Source: a bacterium
Lineage (GTDB): Bacteria > Bacteroidota > Bacteroidia > Cytophagales > Thermonemataceae
Length of the DNA stretch: 6,566 nucleotides
Assembly (NCBI GenBank): GCA_025362415.1
Contig: JANYGM010000133.1
Span: 1 to 6,566 of the forward strand
Reading direction: 5' to 3'
Shown: piece after piece, positions 1 through 6,089 of the stretch
Layout: the number at the start of each line of letters is the position of its first letter
Position numbering within the stretch: position 1 is the stretch's first letter
Made by a program: the position numbers and the translations under genes
The notes under the pieces: model-generated
The model's database searches: none
Seen by the model: only the letters and a program-made list of their open reading frames with translations
What the model was told of the DNA's origin: nothing

Positions 1-597
1 CGTGTAAAATATCTTGATGAAGCTGCTTTTGATGTGCAAGATTATGTTTGGATTTATAATACCAACGTAGGACATACGCCCAAAAGATTTACAACTGCAC
101 ACCGCTCTATTCTACACGCTATAAAATCAAAAGAAAATCATTTTTATAAAGATAATGTAGCTGTTCCATACCAGAATCCAACAGATAAACGTATCAAACA
201 ACGCATAGCAGATGGACATTTGGGGCGTATGCCTTATTCTTGGTTTTATTTTGATTTAGTAAAAAATGTGAGTAAAGATAAAACTTTTCACTCTTGTCAA
301 ATCCCCCTAAATTTAGTAGAAATGTTGATAAAATCTTGTACAAAAGAAAATGATGATATTTTTATTTTATTTGGTGGTAGTGGCTCTGAAATTATGCTTT
401 GCAAAAAATTAAAACGAAATTTTATAAGTTGTGAATTACATCCAGAATATTATGAAATGATACAAAATAGATTGGAAAATAATGGACAAATAGCAGAAGA
501 ATACCGTTTGGAGTTCGTACAAGAAAAAAATAAAATAACATTAAAGAATCCACAACTATTTGACTTTGAAATTAGCAAAAGTAATATTGTTTCTTAA
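1..597 (+). CDS. Site-specific DNA methyltransferase, N4/N6 beta class (5'-truncated)
   Basis: The gene is cut by the window edge: the frame is open from base 1, and 198 residues plus TAA are visible. A GTG at 34 could be read as a start, but the residues before it continue the same protein-like sequence, so I treat the true start as lying upstream. The visible part fits the C-terminal half of a beta-class (motif order IV, target recognition, X, I) adenine-N6 or cytosine-N4 methyltransferase. A basic region around KRIKQRIADGHLGRMPYSW would lie in target recognition. HSCQIPLNLVEMLIKSC resembles motif X. FGGSGSE at 370-390 is the AdoMet-binding motif I, and FISCELHPEYYEMI resembles motif II, with the acidic residue that usually contacts the AdoMet ribose. 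The catalytic DPPY-type motif IV must lie upstream and is not seen. Motif I is unusual: the DPF of the common DPFxGSGT form reads ILF here. No restriction endonuclease follows; any partner would be upstream. The target sequence cannot be inferred. Confidence 0.85.
   Translation, partial: RVKYLDEAAFDVQDYVWIYNTNVGHTPKRFTTAHRSILHAIKSKENHFYKDNVAVPYQNPTDKRIKQRIADGHLGRMPYSWFYFDLVKNVSKDKTFHSCQIPLNLVEMLIKSCTKENDDIFILFGGSGSEIMLCKKLKRNFISCELHPEYYEMIQNRLENNGQIAEEYRLEFVQEKNKITLKNPQLFDFEISKSNIVS
560..589 (+). promoter_or_regulatory. Candidate Bacteroidota-type promoter for gcvT
   Basis: TTG at 560-562 is followed, after 19 bases, by TAATATTG at 582-589. This differs at one defined position from the Bacteroidota sigma-70 -7 element TAnnTTTG, and 19-21 bases is the usual spacing. 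Transcription would start near 596, just after the methyltransferase stop and about 35 bases ahead of the gcvT ATG. The site lies inside the end of the methyltransferase gene. In AT-rich DNA such a match can arise by chance, so gcvT might instead be read from the upstream transcript. Confidence 0.3.
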
Positions 598-631
598 CAA
601 AAAATCAACATAAAAAACAAAAAAATATTCA

Positions 632-1723
632 ATGAAAAAAGTCCCTTTAAATGATTTGCACGAAAAAATAGGTGCTAAAATGGTTGATTTTGCAGGTTTT
701 TATATGCCTGTTCGTTATTCTTCTGATAAAGAAGAACATTTTGCAGTACGTGAGAGTGTGGGCGTGTTTGATGTGTCGCACATGGGTGAGTTTGTCATTA
801 AAGGAGAAAAAGCACTTGATTTAATTCAGTATGTAACCTCCAATGATGCCTCAAAACTTATCAATGGGAAAGCGCAATATTCTTGCCTACCAAACGAAAC
901 AGGCGGTATTGTAGATGATTTGCTTGTCTATAAAATAGCAGATAATCATTATTTTTTGGTCGTGAACGCCTCCAATATTGATAAAGATTGGAATTGGATT
1001 TCTCGTTGGAACAAAGAAAAAGGTTTTAATGCACAAATGGAAAATGTATCAGACAAGATGAGTTTACTTGCCGTACAAGGTCCTAAGGCACTTTTAACAC
1101 TTCAAAAACTGACGAAAGTTAATCTTTCTGAAATTGAATATTATTCTTTTAACGTGGGCGAAATAGCAGGCGTGAATGATGTAATTATCTCTGCCACAGG
1201 CTACACAGGCGCAGGCGGTTTTGAATTATATGTCAAAAATGAAGATGTTGAAAAAATCTGGAATGCCGTTTTTGAGGCTGGAAAGGAGTTTAATATACAA
1301 CCTATTGGCTTAGGCGCACGTGATACATTGCGCTTAGAAATGGGTTTTTGTCTTTATGGCAACGACATAGATGACACAACCTCGCCTTTGGAAGGCGGTT
1401 TGGGCTGGATAACGAAGTTTACAAAGGATTTTGTCAATGCTGAAAATATCAAAAAACAAAAAGAAACTGGCGTTTCTCGTAAATTGGTGGCATTTGAGAT
1501 TGCAGAAAAAGGCATTCCACGCAGTCATTATGCCATAGAAAATGCACAAGGAGAAAAAATAGGAGAAGTTACGTCTGGTACGATGTCGCCAAGCCTAAAC
1601 AGAGGTATTGGAATGGGTTATGTCAAAACAGAATATTCAACTTTGGGAAGTGAGATTTTTATCAATATCAGAGATAAAAAATATGCTTCAAAAGTGGAAA
1701 AATTACCATTTTTCAAGAAATAA
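632..1723 (+). CDS. gcvT: Aminomethyltransferase, glycine cleavage system T-protein
   Basis: This enzyme acts in the cytosolic glycine cleavage complex. It takes the aminomethyl group held on lipoylated H-protein, releases ammonia, and passes the one-carbon unit to tetrahydrofolate as 5,10-methylene-THF. The 363-residue length is normal for the family. The N-terminal folate-binding GCV_T domain shows MVDFAGFYMPVRYS (18-30), VGVFDVSHMGEF (43-54) and GGIVDDLLVY (91-100), whose Asp95/Asp96 pair contains the conserved catalytic/folate-contacting aspartate. TGYTGAGGFELY (189-200) and GLGARDTLRLEMG (226-238) follow, with conserved Glu198 and Arg230. The C-terminal barrel domain includes GEVTSGTMSPSLNRGIGMGYV (311-331). 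The ATG at 632 starts the first conserved block, and the leader before it is A-rich with no Shine-Dalgarno sequence, as is usual in this phylum. The gene begins 34 bases after the methyltransferase stop. gcvH and gcvP are not in the window, so the genes of the complex are dispersed here. No key residue appears to be missing. Confidence 0.97.
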   Translation: MKKVPLNDLHEKIGAKMVDFAGFYMPVRYSSDKEEHFAVRESVGVFDVSHMGEFVIKGEKALDLIQYVTSNDASKLINGKAQYSCLPNETGGIVDDLLVYKIADNHYFLVVNASNIDKDWNWISRWNKEKGFNAQMENVSDKMSLLAVQGPKALLTLQKLTKVNLSEIEYYSFNVGEIAGVNDVIISATGYTGAGGFELYVKNEDVEKIWNAVFEAGKEFNIQPIGLGARDTLRLEMGFCLYGNDIDDTTSPLEGGLGWITKFTKDFVNAENIKKQKETGVSRKLVAFEIAEKGIPRSHYAIENAQGEKIGEVTSGTMSPSLNRGIGMGYVKTEYSTLGSEIFINIRDKKYASKVEKLPFFKK

Positions 1724-1732
1724 TTTCTTGAA
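1712..1732 (+). repeat. Perfect 9-bp inverted repeat around the gcvT stop codon
   Basis: TTCAAGAAA (1712-1720) and TTTCTTGAA (1724-1732) are exact reverse complements, and the three-base spacer is the gcvT TAA stop itself. As RNA this gives a 9-bp stem with the stop codon as its loop. No T-run follows directly, so it is not a classical terminator. It may protect the 3' end, affect termination, or be chance in AT-rich sequence. Confidence 0.6.
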
Positions 1733-1875
1733 TTATGAATTATGAATTTTAAATTGTGAATAAATACAAAAATATCAAAAATAAATTTTAAAAAATACGA
1801 CATTTGTCGTATTTTTTTGTTAAATAGTTTTTTGTTTTGTATTCATTCACAATTAAGTATTTCCAATTAAAAATT
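1731..1875. repeat. Nested fold-back (inverted repeat) region between gcvT and the OmpA-type gene
   Basis: The 20 bases at 1752-1771 and those at 1835-1854 are reverse complements at 19 of 20 positions (A1762 opposite C1844 is the only mismatch). They flank a second, perfect inverted repeat at 1790-1817. Outside them, 1731-1741 and 1865-1875 are reverse complements at 9 of 11 positions. Together these form a roughly 145-bp gapped palindrome that fills most of the intergenic space. The left edge starts with two copies of the heptamer AATTATG (1731-1744). It contains no gene. It may be a small non-autonomous fold-back element (MITE-like) or an elaborate terminator. The AT content makes the outermost pairing less certain than the inner two pairs. 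Confidence 0.6.
1790..1817 (+). terminator. Intrinsic terminator-like hairpin after gcvT
   Basis: AAAAAATACGACA (1790-1802) pairs perfectly with TGTCGTATTTTTT (1805-1817). In RNA the core stem is TACGAC/GTCGTA with a short ATTT loop, followed by a run of seven T. The A-run on the left mirrors the T-run, so the hairpin could stop transcription from either side. All neighbouring genes are on the + strand, so its main role would be to end the gcvT transcript. Confidence 0.75.
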
Positions 1876-1911
1876 GCTTGATATTTTTTCAACTTTTAAA
1901 TCAAATTTACA

Positions 1912-3444
1912 ATGAAACATTTATTTTTTACTTTGTTTATTTTTGCTAATATCCTGCTTTTAGGTATGCCTACGTATGTATTTGCACAAGGAGAAAGCAA
2001 TATTTGGTATTTTGGCAACAAAGGAGGTTTAGATTTTTCTACAAATCCTCCAAAAGTTATCACAGATGGCATTCTAAGCACCACAGAAGGTTGCGCCACA
2101 ATCAGTAATCAAGAGGGGCAACTGCTTTTTTACACAGATGGCATTTCTGTCTGGAACAAAGAGCATAAAATTATGCAAAATGGTGCAGGACTTAAAGGCA
2201 ATGTGTCTTCTACACAATCTGCCATTATTGTCAAAAAACCTCTGTCAAAAGATTTGTATTATATTTTTACGGTTGATGTGGTTGATACCAAAGGTGTGAT
2301 TAGCAATGGTTTGCAGTATTCTATTGTAGATATTTCTAAGCAGAATGGTTTGGGAGAAATTATAGAAAAAAATGTTCCCGTAATGCGGTCTGTTACAGAA
2401 AGAATTACAGGCGTAAGGCACAAAAATAACCGTGATGTTTGGATTATCACTCATCTCTACGGAAATAATACATTTAGTACATTTTTATTAACAGATAAAG
2501 GTGTTGATACAGGAAAAATCATCAATTCTAATGTTGGTTTGGTACATAGTAGCGACAATGACGACAATAGCATTGGCTATTTAAAAGTGTCGCCAAATGG
2601 TCAAAAACTTGCTGTAGCTATCAAATTACAAGATGCTTTTCAGCTTTTTGATTTTAATTATGAAACAGGCGAGGTGAAAAATCCTATTACTATCAAGCAA
2701 AAGGCAAAGAGTTTTAGTTATGGTTTGGAGTTTTCGTCTGATGGTACAAAACTCTATACTTCCAATATTTTTGAGAAAGGACTTTATCAATATGATATTT
2801 CTTCAGGCAAAGAAACTGATATTATGGCATCAGAAACTCAACTTGCCATAGAAGATAATTTTTTGGGTGCTTTGCAACTTGCCATAGATGGCAAAATTTA
2901 TGTTTCTGTACACGACAGGAACTATTTGGGCGTTATCAATCACCCAAATAAAAAAGGAAAAGATTGTGAATATACTTCAAAAGCTATTGATTTGGGTAGC
3001 GCAAAAGCACAGTTAGGGCTTCCTACTTTTGTTCAGACTTACTTTGAATATAGTGAAAACCTGCAAAAAATCACGAGTAAAACGGGTAAAAAAGTAAAAA
3101 TTGGAGAAACTTTTAGTAAAGTTATTCTTTTTGATTTTGATAAATTTGTTATAAAACCTGAATATTTCCAAACTTTAAATGAGTTGGTAGAATTTTTGAA
3201 CGCCTCTCCCAATATCAATATAGAAGTCGCAGGACACACAGATAATGAAGGTTTAGACACTAAAAATATGGTTTTATCCAATAATAGAGCCAAAGCAGTT
3301 GCTAATTATCTTATAAAAAAAGGCATCAACCATAAAAGAATTATTTCCAAAGGATTTGGAAAAAGTCAGCCCGTTGTCAAAAATGATACGCAAGAAAACA
3401 AAGCACTCAACCGCCGCATAGAATTTTTATTGAAAAATAATTAA
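1912..3444 (+). CDS. Exported beta-propeller protein with C-terminal OmpA peptidoglycan-binding domain
   Basis: This 510-residue protein has three parts. Residues 1-25 form a signal peptide (MKH, hydrophobic core, cleavage near VFA|QGES). Residues of about 28-385 look like a beta-propeller of the kind common in large Bacteroidota surface proteins: SNIWYFGNKGGLDF at the start, LLFYTDGISVWNK and DLYYIFTVD, then blade-like segments near 220 (SIGYLKVSPNGQKLAVA), 268 (FSYGLEFSSDGTKLYTS) and 317 (FLGALQLAIDGKIYVS), closing with LGLPTFVQTYF. Residues 404-507 are an OmpA-like domain (ILFDFDKFVIKPE, GHTDNEG, NNRAKAVANYL, NRRIEF). Asp444 and Arg459, 15 residues apart, match the pair that binds the diaminopimelate of peptidoglycan in OmpA homologues. 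No outer-membrane barrel or lipobox is seen, so I infer a periplasmic, wall-bound protein. The ligand of the propeller is unknown. The start is the only ATG that gives a full signal peptide. No strong promoter is visible; TTG at 1832 with TAAGTATT at 1854 is a weak possibility. Confidence 0.88.
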   Translation: MKHLFFTLFIFANILLLGMPTYVFAQGESNIWYFGNKGGLDFSTNPPKVITDGILSTTEGCATISNQEGQLLFYTDGISVWNKEHKIMQNGAGLKGNVSSTQSAIIVKKPLSKDLYYIFTVDVVDTKGVISNGLQYSIVDISKQNGLGEIIEKNVPVMRSVTERITGVRHKNNRDVWIITHLYGNNTFSTFLLTDKGVDTGKIINSNVGLVHSSDNDDNSIGYLKVSPNGQKLAVAIKLQDAFQLFDFNYETGEVKNPITIKQKAKSFSYGLEFSSDGTKLYTSNIFEKGLYQYDISSGKETDIMASETQLAIEDNFLGALQLAIDGKIYVSVHDRNYLGVINHPNKKGKDCEYTSKAIDLGSAKAQLGLPTFVQTYFEYSENLQKITSKTGKKVKIGETFSKVILFDFDKFVIKPEYFQTLNELVEFLNASPNINIEVAGHTDNEGLDTKNMVLSNNRAKAVANYLIKKGINHKRIISKGFGKSQPVVKNDTQENKALNRRIEFLLKNN

Positions 3445-3491
3445 GTAATGTAAGACTTCGCTTAAACTCCACTATAAGCATTTTAGTAGGT

Positions 3492-3528
3492 TTATAAAAT
3501 AACTGACAATTTGTCAGCCATTTTATAA
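3492..3528. promoter_or_regulatory. Palindrome upstream of dnaK, candidate operator
   Basis: CTGACAATTTGTCAG at 3503-3517 is a perfect palindrome (7-bp arms around one T). It is framed by TTATAAAAT (3492-3500) and ATTTTATAA (3520-3528), also exact reverse complements, separated from the core by AA on one side and CC on the other. The total is 16 paired bases per arm with a two-base interruption. It lies about 110 bases before the dnaK ATG and just upstream of a candidate promoter. The odd-length centre suits a dimeric DNA-binding protein. It is not the CIRCE/HrcA element (TTAGCACTC-N9-GAGTGCTAA). It might alternatively be a hairpin ending the upstream gene's transcript, though no clear T-run follows. 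Confidence 0.5.
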
Positions 3529-3540
3529 TTGGCACAACCA

Positions 3541-3571
3541 TTGATATTTGATTGCTAAACCAATATTTTAG
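3541..3571 (+). promoter_or_regulatory. Candidate dnaK promoter
   Basis: TTG at 3541-3543 is followed after 20 bases by TATTTTAG at 3564-3571, one defined position away from TAnnTTTG. Spacing and elements fit the Bacteroidota primary-sigma promoter. It predicts a leader of roughly 60 bases before the dnaK ATG. The leader is very AT-rich and includes the near-repeat ATTAGAAAT/ATTAGAAAC. The palindrome at 3503-3517 ends 23 bases upstream of the -33 element, a position more typical of activator binding than of direct occlusion. Confidence 0.38.
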
Positions 3572-3640
3572 AATATTAACCATATTATTAGAAATATTAG
3601 AAACAAACAAATTATCACATAATTAAACCTACAAATTACA

Positions 3641-5575
3641 ATGGGAAAGATAATAGGAATTGATTTAGGCACTACCAACTCTTGTGTAGCCGTTATTGAA
3701 GGCGGAGAACCAATAGTTATTGCAAATTCAGAAGGACGTAGAACAACCCCCTCCATAGTTGCTTTTTTGAAAGATGGAGAACGCAAAGTAGGTGATTCTG
3801 CTAAGCGTCAGGCAGTTACGAACCCAGAAAATACCATTATGTCTATTAAAAGATTTATGGGCAAAAAGTTTTCTGAAGTAAGCAACGAGCTACGTGGTAT
3901 TTCTTACAAAGTAGAACAAGGAAATAATGATACCTCTCGTGTACGTATAGGCGACCGTCTTTATACGCCACAGGAGCTTTCTGCAATGATTTTGCAGAAA
4001 ATGAAAACCACCGCAGAAGATTATTTGGGCGTAACGGTTGATGAAGCCGTAATTACTGTTCCTGCATATTTTAATGATGCAGAACGTCAGGCAACCAAAG
4101 AAGCTGGACAAATTGCAGGCTTAACAGTCCGCCGTATTATCAACGAACCAACTGCTGCAGCACTTGCCTACGGACTTGATAAACGCAATAAAGATATGAC
4201 TGTGGCGGTTTTTGACCTTGGCGGTGGTACTTTTGACGTATCCGTTTTGGAGATGGGTGATGGTGTTTTTGAAGTAAAATCTACTAATGGCGACACACAC
4301 TTAGGCGGTGATGATTTTGACCAGAAAATAATAGACTTTTTGGCAGAAGAGTTCAAAAAAGACCACCCAACAATAGACCTACGCAAAGATCCAATGGCTT
4401 TGCAACGTCTAAAAGAAGCAGCAGAAAAAGCTAAAATTGAGCTTTCATCTTCTACAAGTACGGATATTAATTTGCCTTACATTATGCCTATTGATGGTGT
4501 GCCTCAACACATTACAAAGCAAATGACACGTGCTAAATTTGAGCAACTTTGTGATGACCTTATTCAGCGCACACTTGAGCCTTGTCGTAAGGCTATGAAA
4601 GATGCTGGTATTACTATTGACAAGATAGATGAAGTTATTTTGGTTGGTGGTTCTACTCGTATTCCACGCATACAGGAGGAAGTAGAGAAGTTTTTTGGTA
4701 AAAAACCTTCAAAAGGGGTTAATCCTGATGAAGTGGTAGCTCTTGGTGCGGCTATTCAAGGTGGCGTTTTCACTAACGAAATCAAAGATGTTGTTTTGTT
4801 AGATGTTATTCCTTTGTCTTTGGGTATTGAAACAATGGGTGGCGTTTTCTTCAAATTGATTGAGGCAAATACAACTATTCCAACTAAAAAATCTGAAACT
4901 TTTTCTACTGCATCAGAAAATCAGCCTTCTGTGGAAATCCACGTATTGCAAGGTGAGCGTTCTATGGCAAAAGATAACAAAACTATTGGGCGTTTCAATT
5001 TGGACGGTATTCCGCCTGCGCCTCGTGGCATTCCGCAAGTAGAAGTTACTTTTGACATTGATGCAAATGGTATTTTGAATGTTTCTGCAAAAGATAAAGC
5101 AACTAATAAGGAGCAAAAAATCCGTATTGAAGCATCTTCTGGGCTTACTGATGCAGAAATTCAGAAAATGCGCAATGACGCAAAAGCAAATGAGGCAACA
5201 GATAAAGCAGAAAAAGAGAAAGTTGATAAATTAAATACCGCTGACCAACTTATCTTTAATACAGATAAGCAGTTGAAAGAATATGGCGATAAACTTTCTG
5301 CACCAAACAAAACGGCTATTGAAGATGCGCTTGCAAAAGTGCGTGTAGCGCATAGTGCGCAAGATATTGCTACGTTAGATGTTGCTTTGGAGGCTCTTAA
5401 TAACGCTTGGAGTGCGGCATCTCAAGAAATGTATAATGCTTCAAATGAGGCACAAAATGCACAAACAGACAACACAACAAACAACGGAAATTCTAATCCA
5501 AATGGTGATACTACAACTGGTGGCACATCAAAAGATGATGTTACAGATGTTGATTTTGAAGAAGTGAAAAACTAA
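3641..5575 (+). CDS. dnaK: Molecular chaperone DnaK (Hsp70)
   Basis: This ATP-driven cytosolic chaperone binds exposed hydrophobic peptide segments and refolds clients together with DnaJ and GrpE. At 644 residues it is full length. The nucleotide-binding domain (about 1-383) shows the phosphate-1 loop GIDLGTTNSCVAV (6-18), Lys70 in TIMSIKRFMGKKF (the catalytic lysine position of E. coli DnaK), INEPTAAALAYG, the phosphate-2 loop FDLGGGTFDVSVLEMG and the adenosine motif VGGSTRIPRIQ. The hydrophobic interdomain linker VVLLDV is at 384-389. The substrate-binding beta domain (about 390-500) includes PLSLGIETMGG and NGILNVSAKDKATNKEQKI. A helical lid follows, then an Asn/Thr/Gly/Gln-rich flexible tail ending in TDVDFEEVKN, the conserved acidic end of many bacterial DnaKs. 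The ATG at 3641 places the conserved block at the usual distance and has no Shine-Dalgarno sequence. grpE and dnaJ are not adjacent. The gene appears to be transcribed alone, with its own leader and a strong terminator behind it. Confidence 0.99.
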   Translation: MGKIIGIDLGTTNSCVAVIEGGEPIVIANSEGRRTTPSIVAFLKDGERKVGDSAKRQAVTNPENTIMSIKRFMGKKFSEVSNELRGISYKVEQGNNDTSRVRIGDRLYTPQELSAMILQKMKTTAEDYLGVTVDEAVITVPAYFNDAERQATKEAGQIAGLTVRRIINEPTAAALAYGLDKRNKDMTVAVFDLGGGTFDVSVLEMGDGVFEVKSTNGDTHLGGDDFDQKIIDFLAEEFKKDHPTIDLRKDPMALQRLKEAAEKAKIELSSSTSTDINLPYIMPIDGVPQHITKQMTRAKFEQLCDDLIQRTLEPCRKAMKDAGITIDKIDEVILVGGSTRIPRIQEEVEKFFGKKPSKGVNPDEVVALGAAIQGGVFTNEIKDVVLLDVIPLSLGIETMGGVFFKLIEANTTIPTKKSETFSTASENQPSVEIHVLQGERSMAKDNKTIGRFNLDGIPPAPRGIPQVEVTFDIDANGILNVSAKDKATNKEQKIRIEASSGLTDAEIQKMRNDAKANEATDKAEKEKVDKLNTADQLIFNTDKQLKEYGDKLSAPNKTAIEDALAKVRVAHSAQDIATLDVALEALNNAWSAASQEMYNASNEAQNAQTDNTTNNGNSNPNGDTTTGGTSKDDVTDVDFEEVKN

Positions 5576-5579
5576 GTTT

Positions 5580-5650
5580 TTGCCCCCAGCGCAAAGGGAC
5601 ACAATACAAAAGTTGCCCCCAGCCCCGAAGGGGAGAAACACCAAAATACA
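5580..5650. repeat. GC-rich imperfect tandem repeat after dnaK
   Basis: TTGCCCCCAGC occurs exactly at 5580-5590 and again at 5613-5623, a period of 33 bases. Each copy is followed by a diverged tail (GCAAAGGGACACAATACAAA; CCCGAAGGGG, then AAACACCAAAATACA). The second copy contains a small hairpin, CCCC-GAA-GGGG (5623-5633). These C- and G-runs stand out from the very AT-rich surroundings. Such short GC-rich intergenic units are often repeated in Bacteroidota genomes (from general memory). Short open frames that cross it on either strand look like repeat-derived artefacts. It lies between the dnaK stop and its terminator, so it would be in the 3' untranslated RNA. Confidence 0.65.
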
Positions 5651-5692
5651 CAAAAACCTTTCCAAATTTCGGAAAGGTTTTTGTGTATTTTT
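5643..5692 (+). terminator. Strong intrinsic terminator of dnaK
   Basis: Bases 5643-5663 and 5671-5691 are perfect reverse complements over 21 bp with a seven-base loop (AAATTTC). The stem top is CCTTTCC/GGAAAGG, and the descending arm ends in a T-run (ATTTTT, 5687-5692). The A-run at the left foot means it could also work on the opposite strand. This is the clearest terminator in the window and separates dnaK from the genes that follow. Confidence 0.88.
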
Positions 5693-5694
5693 AG

Positions 5695-5702
5695 TATATT
5701 TG
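5695..5702 (+). promoter_or_regulatory. Perfect TAnnTTTG -7 box before the small unknown gene
   Basis: TATATTTG matches the Bacteroidota -7 consensus TAnnTTTG at every defined position and begins three bases after the terminator ends. No TTG is found at the expected 19-21 base spacing, because that region is the right arm of the terminator hairpin. Transcription would start near 5709, about 40 bases before the ATG at 5750. The missing -33 element may mean that an activator is needed, or that the match is chance. Confidence 0.42.
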
Positions 5703-5710
5703 CTTTTGAA

Positions 5711-5732
5711 TGATTTATCAAGTGATAAATCA
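5711..5732. promoter_or_regulatory. 22-bp palindrome at the predicted transcription start
   Basis: TGATTTATCA (5711-5720) and TGATAAATCA (5723-5732) are perfect 10-bp inverted repeats around AG. The site lies directly after the TATATTTG box and would cover the first transcribed bases of the downstream gene pair. That position suits a repressor operator, or a hairpin at the 5' end of the message. No regulator gene is next to it. Confidence 0.45.
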
Positions 5733-5749
5733 AAACATACCAAAAATGT

Positions 5750-6064
5750 ATGGAAATTTCGCCAACAATCCTGCAACTTCTTATAAAACTATGCAATATT
5801 AACAAAAAATTGCGTTGGCAAATCCGTTGTACTTATGTGGAAGCATCAGGAGAAGCTATTTTATATATTATTTTTTATGAAAATGTATCTAGCGTTCAGA
5901 AAGGCACTATTGCTTTCTATGAAAGTAGTTGGGAGATAGTCAATTTTAGGTATTCAGGCTATTCTTTGGAATATTCTACACAAAATTCGGCACAAAATCC
6001 AGATAATTTAGTGGATTTATTGCTTGATTTAATCAATCACGAAAAATCATTATGCGAGTTATAA
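5750..6064 (+). CDS. Small protein of unknown function (104 residues)
   Basis: I do not recognise this family. The frame fills the space between the dnaK terminator region and the next gene, and it has a promoter-like box upstream. Its amino-acid make-up looks like a folded protein. The N-terminus (ISPTILQLLIKLCNI) looks helical and is not followed by a signal-peptide cleavage site. Residues 22-73 alternate in a way that suggests several beta strands (RWQIRCTYVEA, EAILYIIFYE, GTIAFYESSWEIVNFRY). Residues 84-97 (PDNLVDLLLDLINH) look like a closing helix. Cysteines at 15, 27 and 102 form no known motif. I infer a soluble cytosolic protein. The ATG at 5750 is chosen because the overlapping ATG at 5746 is in a different frame and no earlier in-frame start fits. 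The next gene starts 25 bases after the stop, so the two are probably co-transcribed. Confidence 0.68.
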   Translation: MEISPTILQLLIKLCNINKKLRWQIRCTYVEASGEAILYIIFYENVSSVQKGTIAFYESSWEIVNFRYSGYSLEYSTQNSAQNPDNLVDLLLDLINHEKSLCEL

Positions 6065-6089
6065 TTTTCATTTCTTAAATATAAATTCA

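Noticed and set aside
34..36. GTG as the true start of the methyltransferase
   Set aside because: The frame is open upstream to base 1 and the catalytic motif IV required by the family is missing downstream, so the gene must begin before the window.
1334..1549. Minus-strand open frame inside gcvT
   Set aside because: It is fully contained in a strongly supported conserved gene and has no recognisable features.
3448..3470. Hairpin TAAG...CTTA just after the OmpA-type gene as its terminator
   Set aside because: Only about four base pairs form and no T-run follows, so it cannot be supported as a terminator.
3492..3528. CIRCE (HrcA-binding) element before dnaK
   Set aside because: The half sites CTGACAA/TTGTCAG with a one-base centre do not match TTAGCACTC-N9-GAGTGCTAA.
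3577..3602. ATTAGAAAT/ATTAGAAAC near-repeats in the dnaK leader as regulatory repeats
   Set aside because: The units are short, only two, and within very AT-rich sequence, so chance is a sufficient explanation.
4860..5042. Plus-strand open frame inside dnaK in another frame
   Set aside because: It is contained in the conserved substrate-binding domain region of dnaK and is a frame shadow.
5528..5805. Overlapping short open frames on both strands across the dnaK end and terminator
   Set aside because: They run through the GC-rich repeat and the perfect terminator stem, overlap each other and the end of dnaK, and have no protein-like pattern apart from repeat translation.
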